Below are positions 32,566 through 41,458 of a DNA stretch of 53,609 nt, piece by piece; position 1 is the first letter of the stretch; every line of letters starts with the position of its first letter. The notes below the pieces were generated by a model that searched no databases, was not told the origin of the DNA, and saw only the letters and a program-made list of their open reading frames with translations. A program made the position numbers and the translations under genes. The stretch is from positions 1 to 53,609 of the forward strand of contig JAIOSJ010000317.1 of assembly GCA_021107705.1 (NCBI GenBank), in the 5' to 3' direction. The stretch comes from Thermoanaerobaculales bacterium (GTDB lineage: Bacteria; Acidobacteriota; Thermoanaerobaculia; Thermoanaerobaculales; Sulfomarinibacteraceae).

Positions 32566-33388
32566 CGTCGGTACGTAGATTCACGACATCGACACCGGGC
32601 ATTGCAACCCTGTCTCCACCCAGTCGGGTCCTTCCCACAGTCCATCGCCTCCCGGTCTCCGCATCGGCTACCGGCAGTGGGTCACTGTCGGCCCCGCGCT
32701 CGAGCAGAGCGTCACCCACCCTGACCACGACCACTTCGTGGCGACCCGCCAGGGCCGCCAGCGAACGCCGCGGCAGTTCGCAGGTGCGATCGACCAGAAG
32801 AATCACCACCCCGCGTCGGTGCAAGAGACGTCCAGCGGCGGCCACGGCGTCTTCAACGGCCGTGCCCCGCCCTGCGGGGGCCGCACCCAGAACCTCGCGC
32901 ACCACTCGCAGCCCATGGCGCCAGCCCGCCCGAGGAGGAATCAGAGACCGCACGCTGTCGTCGAAGAGTACTGCGCCGACTCTGTCCCGACGTGAAGCGG
33001 CGAGAGCAAACAGACTCGCGACCTCGGCAATGAGGTCATGCACCGTCATCACCTTCGAACCGAACCGCGTCGAGGCGGAGAGATCCACCAGCAGAAGAAC
33101 CGTCAGATCGCGCTCCTCGCGATAACGCTTCACGTGCAGTTGACCGGTTCGGGCCGTGACGTTCCAGGCGATCGTTCGAATGTCGTCGCCGGAGCGGTAT
33201 TCCCGCACCTCTTCGAATTCCAGACCCCGTCCCTTGAAAGCACTCTGGTAGTGGCCGGAAAGTCCCGACTCCATCGCACGTCTCGCGCGGATCTCGAGAT
33301 GACGGACCTGAGACCGCAGCTCCGAACCCGCTTGGTGAACCGGGTCAACCGGGACTGGTCGGCCCAACCACCGGGCCAGTGAACTCAC
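32504..33388 (-). CDS. DUF58 domain protein
   Basis: A 294-residue cytoplasmic protein of the DUF58 family, which is regularly encoded between MoxR and VWA proteins. The signature GRGLEFEEVREYRSGDDIR lies at about residues 53-71, followed by IAWNVTARTGQLHVKRYREER and a VWA-like core (TVLLLVDLSASTRFGS). The start overlaps the moxR stop by 4 bases. The Arg-rich C-terminus (RRERRRAR) borders the repeat tract at 32470-32510. Confidence 0.92.
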   Translation of the reverse strand: MSSLARWLGRPVPVDPVHQAGSELRSQVRHLEIRARRAMESGLSGHYQSAFKGRGLEFEEVREYRSGDDIRTIAWNVTARTGQLHVKRYREERDLTVLLLVDLSASTRFGSKVMTVHDLIAEVASLFALAASRRDRVGAVLFDDSVRSLIPPRAGWRHGLRVVREVLGAAPAGRGTAVEDAVAAAGRLLHRRGVVILLVDRTCELPRRSLAALAGRHEVVVVRVGDALLERGADSDPLPVADAETGRRWTVGRTRLGGDRVAMPGVDVVNLRTDDDYLPAIQALLERRERRRAR

Positions 33389-34368
33389 GGAACCTCCACC
33401 GCCAGCAGCAGACGTTCGATCACATCCTCGGAATCCACGCCTTCGGCCTCCGCCTCGTAGGTCAGAACCATCCGATGACGCAAGACCGACGGAGCCAGTT
33501 CCTTGACATCTTCCGGAGTCACGAAGGCGCGGCCGCGCACCAGGGCCAGAGCTCGGCTCCCTACGGCAAGCGCAATCGAGGCTCGGGGCGAAGCGCCGAA
33601 AGCGATCAGCGGGACAAGATCACCGAGGCCGACCTCGGCCGGCCGCCGCGTGGCGGAAACGAGGTTGACGATGTAGGAACGAATCCGTTCATCCAGATAG
33701 ACCTCGCGCGCCACGGCTTCGAGTTCCCCCAACTCCTCGAGAGTCGTCACCCGCTGCGGAGTCGGAAAGGCCTTCCCGAGGTGATACTCCAAAACAGTGC
33801 GCTCGTCCTCAGGGGCCGGATAGTCAACCAGAACTTTGAAAAGGAAACGATCCAGCTGTGCCTCGGGAAGGACGTACGTACCCTCCTGCTCGATCGGATT
33901 CTGCGTCGCCAGGACGACGAAGGGGTCAGGCAATTTGAAAGTCTCGCCCCCGATCGTGACCTGACGTTCTTCCATCGCCTCCAACAGAGCCGACTGAACC
34001 TTTGCGGGGGCCCGGTTGATCTCGTCGGCAAGAACCAGATTCGCAAAGACCGGTCCTCGGTGGGGAACGAACTCCGAGGTCTTGGGGTCAAAAATCTGAG
34101 TTCCCGTCACATCCGCCGGCAGCAGGTCCGGGGTGAATTGCAGACGTTGAAAATCACCCCCGACAACCCCGGCGAGCGCGCGCACCGTCAGAGTCTTTGC
34201 CAACCCCGGCACACCTTCGAGCAGAACATGACCGCGACACAAGAGAGCCACCAATACCGATTCCACGAGGTGGTCTTGGCCGACCACAACTTCCGATACC
34301 GCACGATGAATCTCACCGAGTCGTGCTGCCGCCCTGTCTACCTGCCGATCTTCCAGTCGTTGATCCAT
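33385..34368 (-). CDS. MoxR-family AAA+ ATPase
   Basis: A 327-residue AAA+ chaperone-like ATPase. Walker A is LLEGVPGLAKTLTVRAL (about 55-71), Walker B LADEINRAPAKVQSALLEAMEE (about 111-132), sensor-1 region VLATQNPIEQEGTYVLPEAQLDRF, and sensor-2 GASPRASIAL. MoxR proteins work with adjacent VWA proteins to mature or assemble envelope complexes. First gene of the moxR-DUF58-DUF4381-batA-batB/C-batD-GGDEF operon; every pair up to batD overlaps. Confidence 0.95.
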   Translation of the reverse strand: MDQRLEDRQVDRAAARLGEIHRAVSEVVVGQDHLVESVLVALLCRGHVLLEGVPGLAKTLTVRALAGVVGGDFQRLQFTPDLLPADVTGTQIFDPKTSEFVPHRGPVFANLVLADEINRAPAKVQSALLEAMEERQVTIGGETFKLPDPFVVLATQNPIEQEGTYVLPEAQLDRFLFKVLVDYPAPEDERTVLEYHLGKAFPTPQRVTTLEELGELEAVAREVYLDERIRSYIVNLVSATRRPAEVGLGDLVPLIAFGASPRASIALAVGSRALALVRGRAFVTPEDVKELAPSVLRHRMVLTYEAEAEGVDSEDVIERLLLAVEVP

Positions 34369-34555
34369 AACTCTCCCTCAGGGCCAGTAGGCCCAAAAGA
34401 TGCCATTACGCAAACAATATGCCAACAAATTCGCCTGGTTTTGCCCTTGATCCACGCCGATTCGGCCTGCCGCGCCTTTTCGGCACAACCAAGATCACCC
34501 TTTCATTTCGAAGCTCTGAGGGTTACCGCCACCAAAGACGCCAAAACTAACCCGA

Positions 34556-34574
34556 ACCTAAATTGAGCGATTCT
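34556..34574 (+). repeat. 19-bp motif shared with 53096-53114
   Basis: ACCTAAATTGAGCGATTCT here differs by one base from ACCTAAACTGAGCGATTCT at 53096-53114, in the same orientation. Here it covers the stop codon of the PilY1 remnant; there it stands ahead of a decayed gene. It may mark the end of a mobile or repeated element. Confidence 0.45.
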
Positions 34575-35142
34575 CAGCGGCGATCTGCACCAGGCTCGGC
34601 CGCGAGAAGAACGGTTGATCCGGGCCGGCGTCGAACAGCACCGCTGGCTGCCAATAGGTGACCGAGTCAACAGTGACGGCGCCGATCCTGTCGCCGTAGG
34701 CCGTAGCGGAGATCGGCCCGGGTTTGCCGATCTCCATTCGGTAGACCTTGCCCGCTGTCGTGCCCCAGTAAAGGGTATCGACGAAGCCGTCAATGTCGGC
34801 GTCGCTTCCAGACAAGGTGGTGGGAACCTGGCCGTCTACTTCGCTCTTGAAGAGAATGTGGCCGGTTTCGACATCCACGCCGTAGATATAGTAATAACCC
34901 TCGTCGTTGAGCGGCTCACGCAAGGAGCCATCGACACGATACTCACCGCTGTATTCGGTGCCGTCGACGGTGATTTTTTGGCCATTAGCATAATTGGAAT
35001 TGCGACCTGAGGGGCGCGGAGTCGTACTCGACAGTCCGTCGAGCACACCGAAGGGAGCAAACGCAACAGATTTCTGTACATCTCCGGTCGTAGTAGAAGA
35101 TTGGTGAGAAATGCTGGCTAGTTCCCGTCCGAAAACGGCCAT
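34558..35142 (-). pseudogene. PilY1 C-terminal domain fragment
   Basis: This 194-codon frame matches part of the beta-propeller region of the full PilY1 at 45712-49650. Paired stretches are YGVDVETGHILFKSEV / YGVDVATGEILLKVAL, DIDGFVDTLYWGTTAGKVYRMEI / DFDGFAEKLYLATTAGKIYRLDL, and FDAGPDQPFFSRPSLVQ / FAAEGDQPFFMRPTLAP. About 1100 N-terminal residues and the last ~200 are missing. The first ~25 codons of the frame derive from the repeat end at 35064-35118, and the stop falls in the 19-bp motif at 34556. There is no signal peptide. It is a relic of a second pilY1, between pilT and moxR. Confidence 0.8.
35064..35118 (+). repeat. Partial right end of the 179-bp repeat family
   Basis: GTAGTAGAAGATTGGTGAG followed by AAATGCTGGC matches the right end of the full copy (CAGCAGACAGCTGGTGAGAAACGCGGGC). 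Weaker similarity continues leftward to about 35064. It forms the truncated edge of the PilY1 remnant. Confidence 0.5.
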
Positions 35143-35314
35143 TTTTTCGCAATCTCGGCGTCAGGCTCTGCGGACTTCCTTGTGCGACGTACACGAGTAC
35201 GACTCCGCGGAAGTTCTTGCCTTCCTTGATCTTGCGGAAAATTCCTCGTTTTCGCCTCGGGAACTGCGCTGTCCCCATCGGGAGTTTTCGGATGGGAACG
35301 GGCTAGGACCGGAC
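35143..35314. other. Intergenic gap without a recognised gene
   Basis: 172 bases between the PilY1 remnant and the pilT stop. An open minus-strand frame crosses it but has no recognisable domain, and it continues antisense into the repeat and the remnant. I see no terminator or promoter I would defend. Confidence 0.5.
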
Positions 35315-36391
35315 TCAGTCCGTCTCCCCTTCGACCTCTTCTACCAAGTCCTTGAACATTTCCTTGTTGATGGACTTGTCGTAGGCGGCTCGCGCGTCAA
35401 CGAAGCCGTCTTCGTAGAGCCTACGAATCGCCGTATCCATCTCCATCATGCCTTCCTTGACGCCGATCTGAATTGCCGAGACGATCTGCGAGGTCTTAGC
35501 CTCGCGAATCATCGCTCCGATCGACGACGAGCAGAAGAGGAGTTCGACCGCCGCAATCTGGCCGCCCCCGATCTTCGGCAGGAGCTGCTGGGCTATCACC
35601 GCTTGTAAGCAGTCGGCGAGCAGGAACCGTACGCCATCCTGCTCCTCCGCCGGGAAGACATTGACCATGCGGTCGATAGCCTTCACCGCGTTGTTGGTGT
35701 GCAGGGTTCCGTAGACAAGCGTCCCCTTGCCCGCTGCATCGAGCGCCATCGAGACCGTCTCCAGGTCGCGCATTTCACCCACCAGGATGACGTCGGGGTC
35801 CTCGCGGGCCGCAGCCTTGAGGGCTTCGGCGAAAGATTCAACGTGGGGGCCGATCTCCCGCTGATGAATCACGCAGTTTCGATGAGGATGGATGAACTCG
35901 ATCGGGTCCTCGAGCGTGATGATGTGATATTTGCGGCTGCTGTTGATGAAGTCGATGATAGCAGCGAGCGTCGTCGACTTGCCCGAGCCGGTCGGCCCCG
36001 TGACGAGGACGAGGCCGCTTTCGATTTCGGCAAGCTTGCGCACCTGCTGCGGTAACACCAGCTGTTCAATCGACATGATCCTCGAAGGGATGATCCGCAT
36101 CACTGCGCCGGACCCGCGATGCTGGCGAAAGAGGTTGACGCGAAAGCGTGCGACATCCCCCAGCTGGTAGGCGAAGTCCACATCGCCTTCTCGTCTAAAA
36201 TCCTCCCACCGTGCAGGAGGGGTAATGACCTTGATCATCTCCTCCCACTCCACCTCCTTGATCGTCCGATAGTGGACGCGTTCAATCTCCCCGGACACAC
36301 GAAGCATCGGCGGCCGCCCGACCGTGAGATGGAAGTCGGAGGCGCCACGATCGTTCATGAGTCGAAGGAAGCGGTCAATCTTGTTCATCAA
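35315..36391 (-). CDS. pilT: Type IV pilus retraction ATPase PilT
   Basis: A 358-residue PilT-type hexameric ATPase that drives pilus retraction. The N-terminal PAS-like domain has ASDFHLTVGRPPMLRVSG. The RecA-like core has Walker A GPTGSGKST (about 130-138), Asp box ITLEDPIEFIHP, Walker B DVILVGEMRDLET and the His box YGTLHTNNA. The C-terminal AIRNL-like segment is SIGAMIREAKTSQI. Start ATG at 36391 overlaps the stop of the HEAT-PilT gene by 4 bases, so the two ATPases are coupled, with this one second. The catalytic set is complete, unlike that of its neighbour. Confidence 0.94.
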   Translation of the reverse strand: MMNKIDRFLRLMNDRGASDFHLTVGRPPMLRVSGEIERVHYRTIKEVEWEEMIKVITPPARWEDFRREGDVDFAYQLGDVARFRVNLFRQHRGSGAVMRIIPSRIMSIEQLVLPQQVRKLAEIESGLVLVTGPTGSGKSTTLAAIIDFINSSRKYHIITLEDPIEFIHPHRNCVIHQREIGPHVESFAEALKAAAREDPDVILVGEMRDLETVSMALDAAGKGTLVYGTLHTNNAVKAIDRMVNVFPAEEQDGVRFLLADCLQAVIAQQLLPKIGGGQIAAVELLFCSSSIGAMIREAKTSQIVSAIQIGVKEGMMEMDTAIRRLYEDGFVDARAAYDKSINKEMFKDLVEEVEGETD

Positions 36392-38895
36392 TCGACACCC
36401 CCCGGCGCACCACCGTCAAAGAAGCCAGCCGGTAGCTGATCAGCGAACTCCTTCTTCGAGATCGCAGACCTGTAGGCGACCTCGAGGGTGATCAGGTCGC
36501 GCTCGAGCAGCTCCCGCAAAGCCGCATCGTGGGTGCGCATACCAATGGTCTGGCCGATCTGCATGACTGACGGAATCTGGATGGTCTTGCCCTCTCGAAT
36601 GAGATTCACCACCGACGGTGTGTTCTTGAGGATTTCGAAACACGCGACCTGCCCGGTGATACCCTTGGCTGGCAATAGATGCTGGGCGACCGCGAACCTC
36701 AGGGTCTCGGCAAGGGAGGTTCGGATGGCGGGTCTGTCCTTCGCCGAGAAGCTCGAGATGATTCGGTCGACCACCCGGGAGGCGTTGGTCGCGTTGAGCG
36801 TGCCCAGGACGACATGACCGGTCTCGGCCGCAGTCAAGGCGAGAGAGATCGATTCGGTATCGCGCAACTCACCGATGACAATGACGTCGGGATCCTCTCT
36901 CAGCGCCGCCCGCAAAGCGCGAGCATAGGATTCGGAGTCCCTTCCGACCTCTCGCTGATTGATCAGCGAACTCTTGAAAGGGTGCACGAACTCGACCGGG
37001 TCCTCAAGAGAAATGATGTGGGCGAAACGGCTCTCGTTGAACAGATTGACGAGGGCGGCGAGGGTCGTCGACTTGCCACTTCCCGACGGACCACAGACGA
37101 GGATCAGACCCTGGTGGTAGCTGAGGACCTCCTTGAGGATTTCCGGCAATCCGAACTCCTCGAAGGTGGGAGGCTGATCCGGAATGACCCGGAAGGCGGC
37201 GTTGAGCCCACACCGGTCGAGGAAAACGTTGGCGCGATACCGACCACTGCCCGGGATGTAATGGCAAAGGTCGAGCTGATTGCGATCCTGCAGCCTCTGC
37301 TTCTGCTCGTCAGAGAGCACCTCGATGAGGAGAGCCTGGATCTGCTCAGCCGTCAGTGGCTCCGAGTTGACCCGTACGATCCTACCAGCCACCCTGACGA
37401 TCGGCGCCTGGCCCACCGTGAGATGAAGGTCCGATGCCTTCTGTTTTCGGGTCGCCCGCAGCATCGCATTGACCTTGGGCTCACCGACCTCGGCGGAGTC
37501 CTTCATGATTCTCGCTTGGATCTCGGCCTCGCCCTCGACTACCGCGGATTTCCGCGCCCTGATCTCTTTGAGCACCGAAAGGGCGCGCAACTGCACGTTT
37601 TGGTTCGGGTCGGAGTTCGCGACCTGTTTCAGCGCTTCGGCGATCTGCGGGTGGTCAAAGTGTTTGAGGGCCATCAAGACCTCAATGCGCACCTCGACCT
37701 CCTGACTCTTCAACAGCTGAGCCAGGGCCGGCAGAGCCCTGTCGTCCCCAATCTGGCCGAGGGCATCGATCGCCGCCCATCGGGCCTCCGGGTCACCAAG
37801 CAGCTCGGTCAATGCCTGCCCGGCTCGCGGATCGCCGAGCAGACCGAGGGTTTCGGCGGCGGTGATACGAAGCCACCAGTCGTCGTCCTTGAGCAGCGGG
37901 ACGATCGCCTCTACCGCCCCCGGGTGGTTGTTGGAGCCGATCAGCAGAAGAGCGGCGAACCGGACCTCCATATCCGGATCCTTGAGAAGCTCAAGGACTG
38001 AATCCACCATGTCGGTACCCAAGGCCCTCATGTTCTCAAGCGCCCGGTCGCGGGTCCACCCGGCCAGACTTTTGGAAAACTCCAAGTACCTGCGGATAAG
38101 CCGCGGCTGGTCGGGCATGCCGAGTAGAATCGACACGACCGCTGACCGCGTCGTGGCGTTACCGGACGCCATCAAGGGCAGAATGTGTTCTGCGAAGTCC
38201 GGCCCTTTGCCCTTCGCGACCTCGACGATCGCGGCGATGATCGCCTCTTGAGTCTCTTGCCGAACCCTGGAGAGGTTGGCAACCAACAAATCGATGTTGG
38301 GCTCGGCCGCGCACTGGACGATGACCCTCAGGGCCCTGTCCCGTACCTCACTGTCCTCGTGCGAGACGAGGAGTTTCCAGCGGTTGAGTGAACTTTCGGA
38401 AATCTCAAACTCAGCCAGGCGATCAAGATAACGGAGACGCGACCCGAGGTCACCCACCGAGGCCAATTTCCAAAACAACCGCTCAAGAGCCGGTGCTGGG
38501 GGACAGCTGAGCACAAACTGGTGAGCGGTGGTCCGCTGCTTGAGATCGTTCGACTCCGCGAGCCGGAGAAGGCTGCTCTCCATACCCGGGATTCGCAGAG
38601 AGAACAGCACCAATGCCGCCGCTCGGATCGCCGGATCACGTTGACCGCGGCTTTGAGCGAGAAAGAGATCGATGGTCTCTGGCGTGCGAAACGACGTGAG
38701 CAATCGGCCACAGGCCTCGCGCAAGATCCGATCCGGTCGAAAGGCCATCCACACGATGTCCGCAGGCTTCAAAGTGTCGGGGGCCGCGGAGATGATTTCG
38801 AGCAGCTCGTCCCGCTCCTGGCTGTCCGCAAAGCTGCCCCCGGAAAGTATCTTGAGCGCTTCCTTGACGGTGAGGTTCTCAAATGATGGCTTCAC
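36388..38895 (-). CDS. HEAT-repeat / PilT-like ATPase fusion
   Basis: An 835-residue protein. The first ~465 residues are alpha-helical HEAT-like repeats (LLKDDDWWLRITAAETLGLL, LLGDPEARWAAIDALGQIG, LLKSQEVEVRIEVLMALKHF). From about 480 a PilT module starts (MLRATRKQKASDLHLTVGQAPIVRVAG), with Walker A CGPSGSGKST (about 608), Asp box ISLEDPVEFVHP, and Walker B DVIVIGELRDTES. In the His box, however, the usual TLHT is TLNA, with Asn at residue 701. The AIRNL-like region is VVNLIREGKTIQIPSV. HEAT repeats suggest docking to another protein. With the altered His box, it could be a regulatory or weakly active motor that forms mixed complexes with the coupled PilT. Start ATG at 38895. Confidence 0.88.
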   Translation of the reverse strand: MKPSFENLTVKEALKILSGGSFADSQERDELLEIISAAPDTLKPADIVWMAFRPDRILREACGRLLTSFRTPETIDLFLAQSRGQRDPAIRAAALVLFSLRIPGMESSLLRLAESNDLKQRTTAHQFVLSCPPAPALERLFWKLASVGDLGSRLRYLDRLAEFEISESSLNRWKLLVSHEDSEVRDRALRVIVQCAAEPNIDLLVANLSRVRQETQEAIIAAIVEVAKGKGPDFAEHILPLMASGNATTRSAVVSILLGMPDQPRLIRRYLEFSKSLAGWTRDRALENMRALGTDMVDSVLELLKDPDMEVRFAALLLIGSNNHPGAVEAIVPLLKDDDWWLRITAAETLGLLGDPRAGQALTELLGDPEARWAAIDALGQIGDDRALPALAQLLKSQEVEVRIEVLMALKHFDHPQIAEALKQVANSDPNQNVQLRALSVLKEIRARKSAVVEGEAEIQARIMKDSAEVGEPKVNAMLRATRKQKASDLHLTVGQAPIVRVAGRIVRVNSEPLTAEQIQALLIEVLSDEQKQRLQDRNQLDLCHYIPGSGRYRANVFLDRCGLNAAFRVIPDQPPTFEEFGLPEILKEVLSYHQGLILVCGPSGSGKSTTLAALVNLFNESRFAHIISLEDPVEFVHPFKSSLINQREVGRDSESYARALRAALREDPDVIVIGELRDTESISLALTAAETGHVVLGTLNATNASRVVDRIISSFSAKDRPAIRTSLAETLRFAVAQHLLPAKGITGQVACFEILKNTPSVVNLIREGKTIQIPSVMQIGQTIGMRTHDAALRELLERDLITLEVAYRSAISKKEFADQLPAGFFDGGAPGGVD

Positions 38896-38972
38896 GACGT
38901 GAGCATACCTTCACCGCTTCCGAACGGTCAAGATTCGAAGCCGGGACTCGGATTTTGGGGTAGGAGGGACAG

Positions 38973-39347
38973 ATGTACCACATTAAAGGCAAAGTGACGC
39001 TCCAAGCGCACGTTGACATTCCTGCGGGCACGTCCGAAGAAGAGTATGCCCGGAGGGGATTTTTCGGGCGTACCAGCCATCTGTACCGGAGTGAACCTCC
39101 GGGTACGGGCCCCACTCAAGTTAAGGTGCAACATCAGGGCCGGATCTCGACGATCACCTACCCGTTCAACCCGATCAATACCGTCGGCTGGAAGGGTGAT
39201 CTCACGGTGTGGCAACTCAACATCCGCGACATTCGGCCGATCTCTTCCGAACGCTACCACCTGCCGCCGACAGCCCACATCACGTTTTTGATGCAGAATG
39301 CGGCGCCCAATAGGGTATTCCACCCGAGGGGTGCGGATTGTACTTGA
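38973..39347 (+). pseudogene. Internally deleted homogentisate 1,2-dioxygenase-like gene
   Basis: The 124-codon frame begins well (AGGAGGG just upstream of ATG) and carries two recognisable pieces. The N-terminal part has a GFFGRTSHLYRSEPP run like the GF.G..S.LYH..PP of homogentisate dioxygenases. The second half, FNPINTVGWKGDLTVWQLNI then RDIRPI, RYHLPPTAHITF and VFHPR, matches the conserved C-half block (VGW.G.L....NI.D..P....H.PP..H.TF). The middle of the cupin, including most of the iron-site region, is absent, and the end is truncated. Full-length enzymes are ~380-440 residues. I read it as a decayed relic with a large internal deletion. Confidence 0.62.
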
Positions 39348-39546
39348 TAGTTCGCAGGAAAGTGCGCATCGCCCGAGAGGGCGATCACGTCAAAGCTGTG
39401 GGGCCGCGAAGGGGCCAGCATTGGTTGGAGAGCATGCCGGGGCGAGAAAACGCCGCTGGGTGTGGTGCATCACCGACCACAGAAGATTGGCGGTGGGAAG
39501 TGCGGGTTAAGGTTTGCCCTGGCGAAGGCAGGGCTACAATGTATTG
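39348..39546. other. Intergenic region before the Ser/Thr kinase
   Basis: 199 bases with no gene. AGAAGATTGG...TGGGAAGTGCGGG near 39481-39509 loosely resembles the repeat end at 35094-35118 but is too diverged to annotate firmly. A promoter for the kinase is expected here but no clear hexamers stand out. Confidence 0.4.
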
Positions 39547-41454
39547 ATGCCGAAAAAACGCATCGGCCGTTACGAGATTCTCGACACCCTGGGCAAGGGC
39601 GCCATGGGAGTTGTCTATCTAGCCCGTGACCCCATGATTGATCGCAGGGTAGCTCTGAAGACCCTCCGGCTGGATGTCGACGCCGAGGTGGCCGACGAGT
39701 TTCGCGAGCGCTTCTTGCGTGAGGCAAAGGCGGCAGGGCGCCTGAACCACCCAGGAATTGTCACCGTCCATGATGTCGGCGAAGATCCAGAGACGGGCCT
39801 CGTATATATCGCGATGGAGTACGTGAAGGGCCGAGATCTCAAACAGGTGCTTGCCTCTGAAGAACGTCTCCGTCCTTCAGAGGCAGCCCGTATCGTGGCG
39901 GAGGTGGCGTTGGCTCTGGAATACGCCCATGGGATGGGCGTCATCCATCGTGACATCAAACCCGCCAACATTATCCTCACGGCTGACGGATTCCCCAAAG
40001 TCATGGACTTCGGCGTGGCTCGTCTTGAATCGTCCAATCTCACGGTTGAGGGACAGTTCATCGGGACCCCGAACTTCATGTCACCCGAGCAGATTACCGG
40101 AAAAACAGTTGACGGCCGATCGGATCTTTTCTCCCTTGGGGTTGTGCTTTTCAATCTTCTCACCGGCAGACGTCCCTTCGTCGGTGCGAACATGCATGAG
40201 ATAACCCTCAAGATTGCTCAGGAACCGTGCCCCATCCCATCGACGATGGTGGCTGGACTGGCGCCTGCGTTCAATCCAATCCTGTTGAAATGTCTGGAAA
40301 AAGACCCCGAGCAACGCTTTCAATCCGGCACCGACATCGCGCGGGTCCTAGCGGCCCTGTCACGATCCCTTTCGCCACGATCCGAAGGGGACTCCGGCCG
40401 AACCGGGGTTGGTCACACTGACCTCGAAGGCCGGATCGCGGCGGTTTCCAAGGTTTCTCGAACGAGTTCTCCTCGCACTGCAGCCATCGCAAGACCGAAG
40501 AAAACAACACTGTCGGACCGACTTCGTAGCCTGCCCCTGCCTGAGTTTGTTCACTGGCAGGTGAACTCGAGTCGGATCTGGCCGATCATCGGCGGTTGTC
40601 TATTTTTGGGGCTGGCACCGATTCTCATCCTCGCCGCCATGGTCGATCATGGTCCCTGGCCCTCTCCTTCCGACGCAGCGATGCACGGTTTCCATGAGAC
40701 CGCCCGTTCCTACCGCCGTGCCATTCATTCCCTGGAACAGGATGATCTTCTCGCCGCCGAAAAATGCTGCTTGCGGGCGCTTCACCAGTCACCGGCCTCT
40801 CCCGGAGGACGAGCTTTGATGGCGAGGATCCGCGCCGCCCTGGATTCCGAGAAAAATATTCTCGCGACGCGAGACCGGATCGAGAAACTGGTAATGGAAG
40901 GACGTGAGTTCTACCGCCAAGGAGACTACAAAAGAGCGATCACCCTTTTTGAAGAAGTTATGGATCTCGGACCCGGGGATGAACTGGCGACCAGTTATCT
41001 CGAATTGGCCAATGAACGACTTCGCGCAATCCCGAAACAAACACCGGCCCGCACGACGAGAAGAGTGACGAAGACAACGCCGGAGCGAAGGACTCCGATC
41101 AAGGCTCAACCGACTCCGGGCCTCGTCCGAATCACCCTGCTGTTCAACTCGCCCATCAACTCGGGAAAATTCGTGGTCACAATCGACGGAGAACCGCTGA
41201 CGGAGATTCCCTTCGATTTCACGCGCAAGAATTTCCTGAAGATCAAGAGAAAGGGCACCGGTACGGTGAAACGAGCTTTGACCGTCCCAAGCGGACGCCG
41301 AACTATCGGCATAGAATTCCTCTCGCCGGACCTTGGTAAACCGGTTTCGGCCCAATTCACCGAGCAATTACTCGCAGGCAGCCAATGGTCGTTGCGAGTT
41401 GACCAACCGTCGGCAGAAGCCACCCCTTCCTTTTTCTTTGTGAAATCCAGGTAG
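39547..41454 (+). CDS. Membrane Ser/Thr protein kinase (PknB-like) with extracytoplasmic domain
   Basis: A 635-residue kinase. The cytoplasmic kinase domain (residues 9-270) has the glycine loop LGKGAMGVVY (15-24), Lys38 in VALK, catalytic HRDIKPANI (~135), DFGVARLE (~155), GTPNFMSPEQ and DLFSLGVVLFNLLTGRRPF, so it should be active. A transmembrane helix is near 342-362 (IIGGCLFLGLAPILILAA). The outer part has TPR-like helices (HSLEQDDLLAAEKCCLRALH; GREFYRQGDYKRAITLFEEV), then a Thr/Arg linker and a C-terminal beta-rich domain (VRITLLFNSPINSGKFVVTI). The frame opens at 39514; ATG at 39547 places MPKKRIGRYEIL as the start. It is four bases from the MBL gene. Confidence 0.93.
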   Translation: MPKKRIGRYEILDTLGKGAMGVVYLARDPMIDRRVALKTLRLDVDAEVADEFRERFLREAKAAGRLNHPGIVTVHDVGEDPETGLVYIAMEYVKGRDLKQVLASEERLRPSEAARIVAEVALALEYAHGMGVIHRDIKPANIILTADGFPKVMDFGVARLESSNLTVEGQFIGTPNFMSPEQITGKTVDGRSDLFSLGVVLFNLLTGRRPFVGANMHEITLKIAQEPCPIPSTMVAGLAPAFNPILLKCLEKDPEQRFQSGTDIARVLAALSRSLSPRSEGDSGRTGVGHTDLEGRIAAVSKVSRTSSPRTAAIARPKKTTLSDRLRSLPLPEFVHWQVNSSRIWPIIGGCLFLGLAPILILAAMVDHGPWPSPSDAAMHGFHETARSYRRAIHSLEQDDLLAAEKCCLRALHQSPASPGGRALMARIRAALDSEKNILATRDRIEKLVMEGREFYRQGDYKRAITLFEEVMDLGPGDELATSYLELANERLRAIPKQTPARTTRRVTKTTPERRTPIKAQPTPGLVRITLLFNSPINSGKFVVTIDGEPLTEIPFDFTRKNFLKIKRKGTGTVKRALTVPSGRRTIGIEFLSPDLGKPVSAQFTEQLLAGSQWSLRVDQPSAEATPSFFFVKSR

Positions 41455-41458
41455 CGTG

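Noticed and set aside
34985-35278. 97-codon minus frame between pilT and the PilY1 relic
   Set aside because: It is out of frame with the relic, crosses the repeat end and has no recognisable domain or ribosome site.
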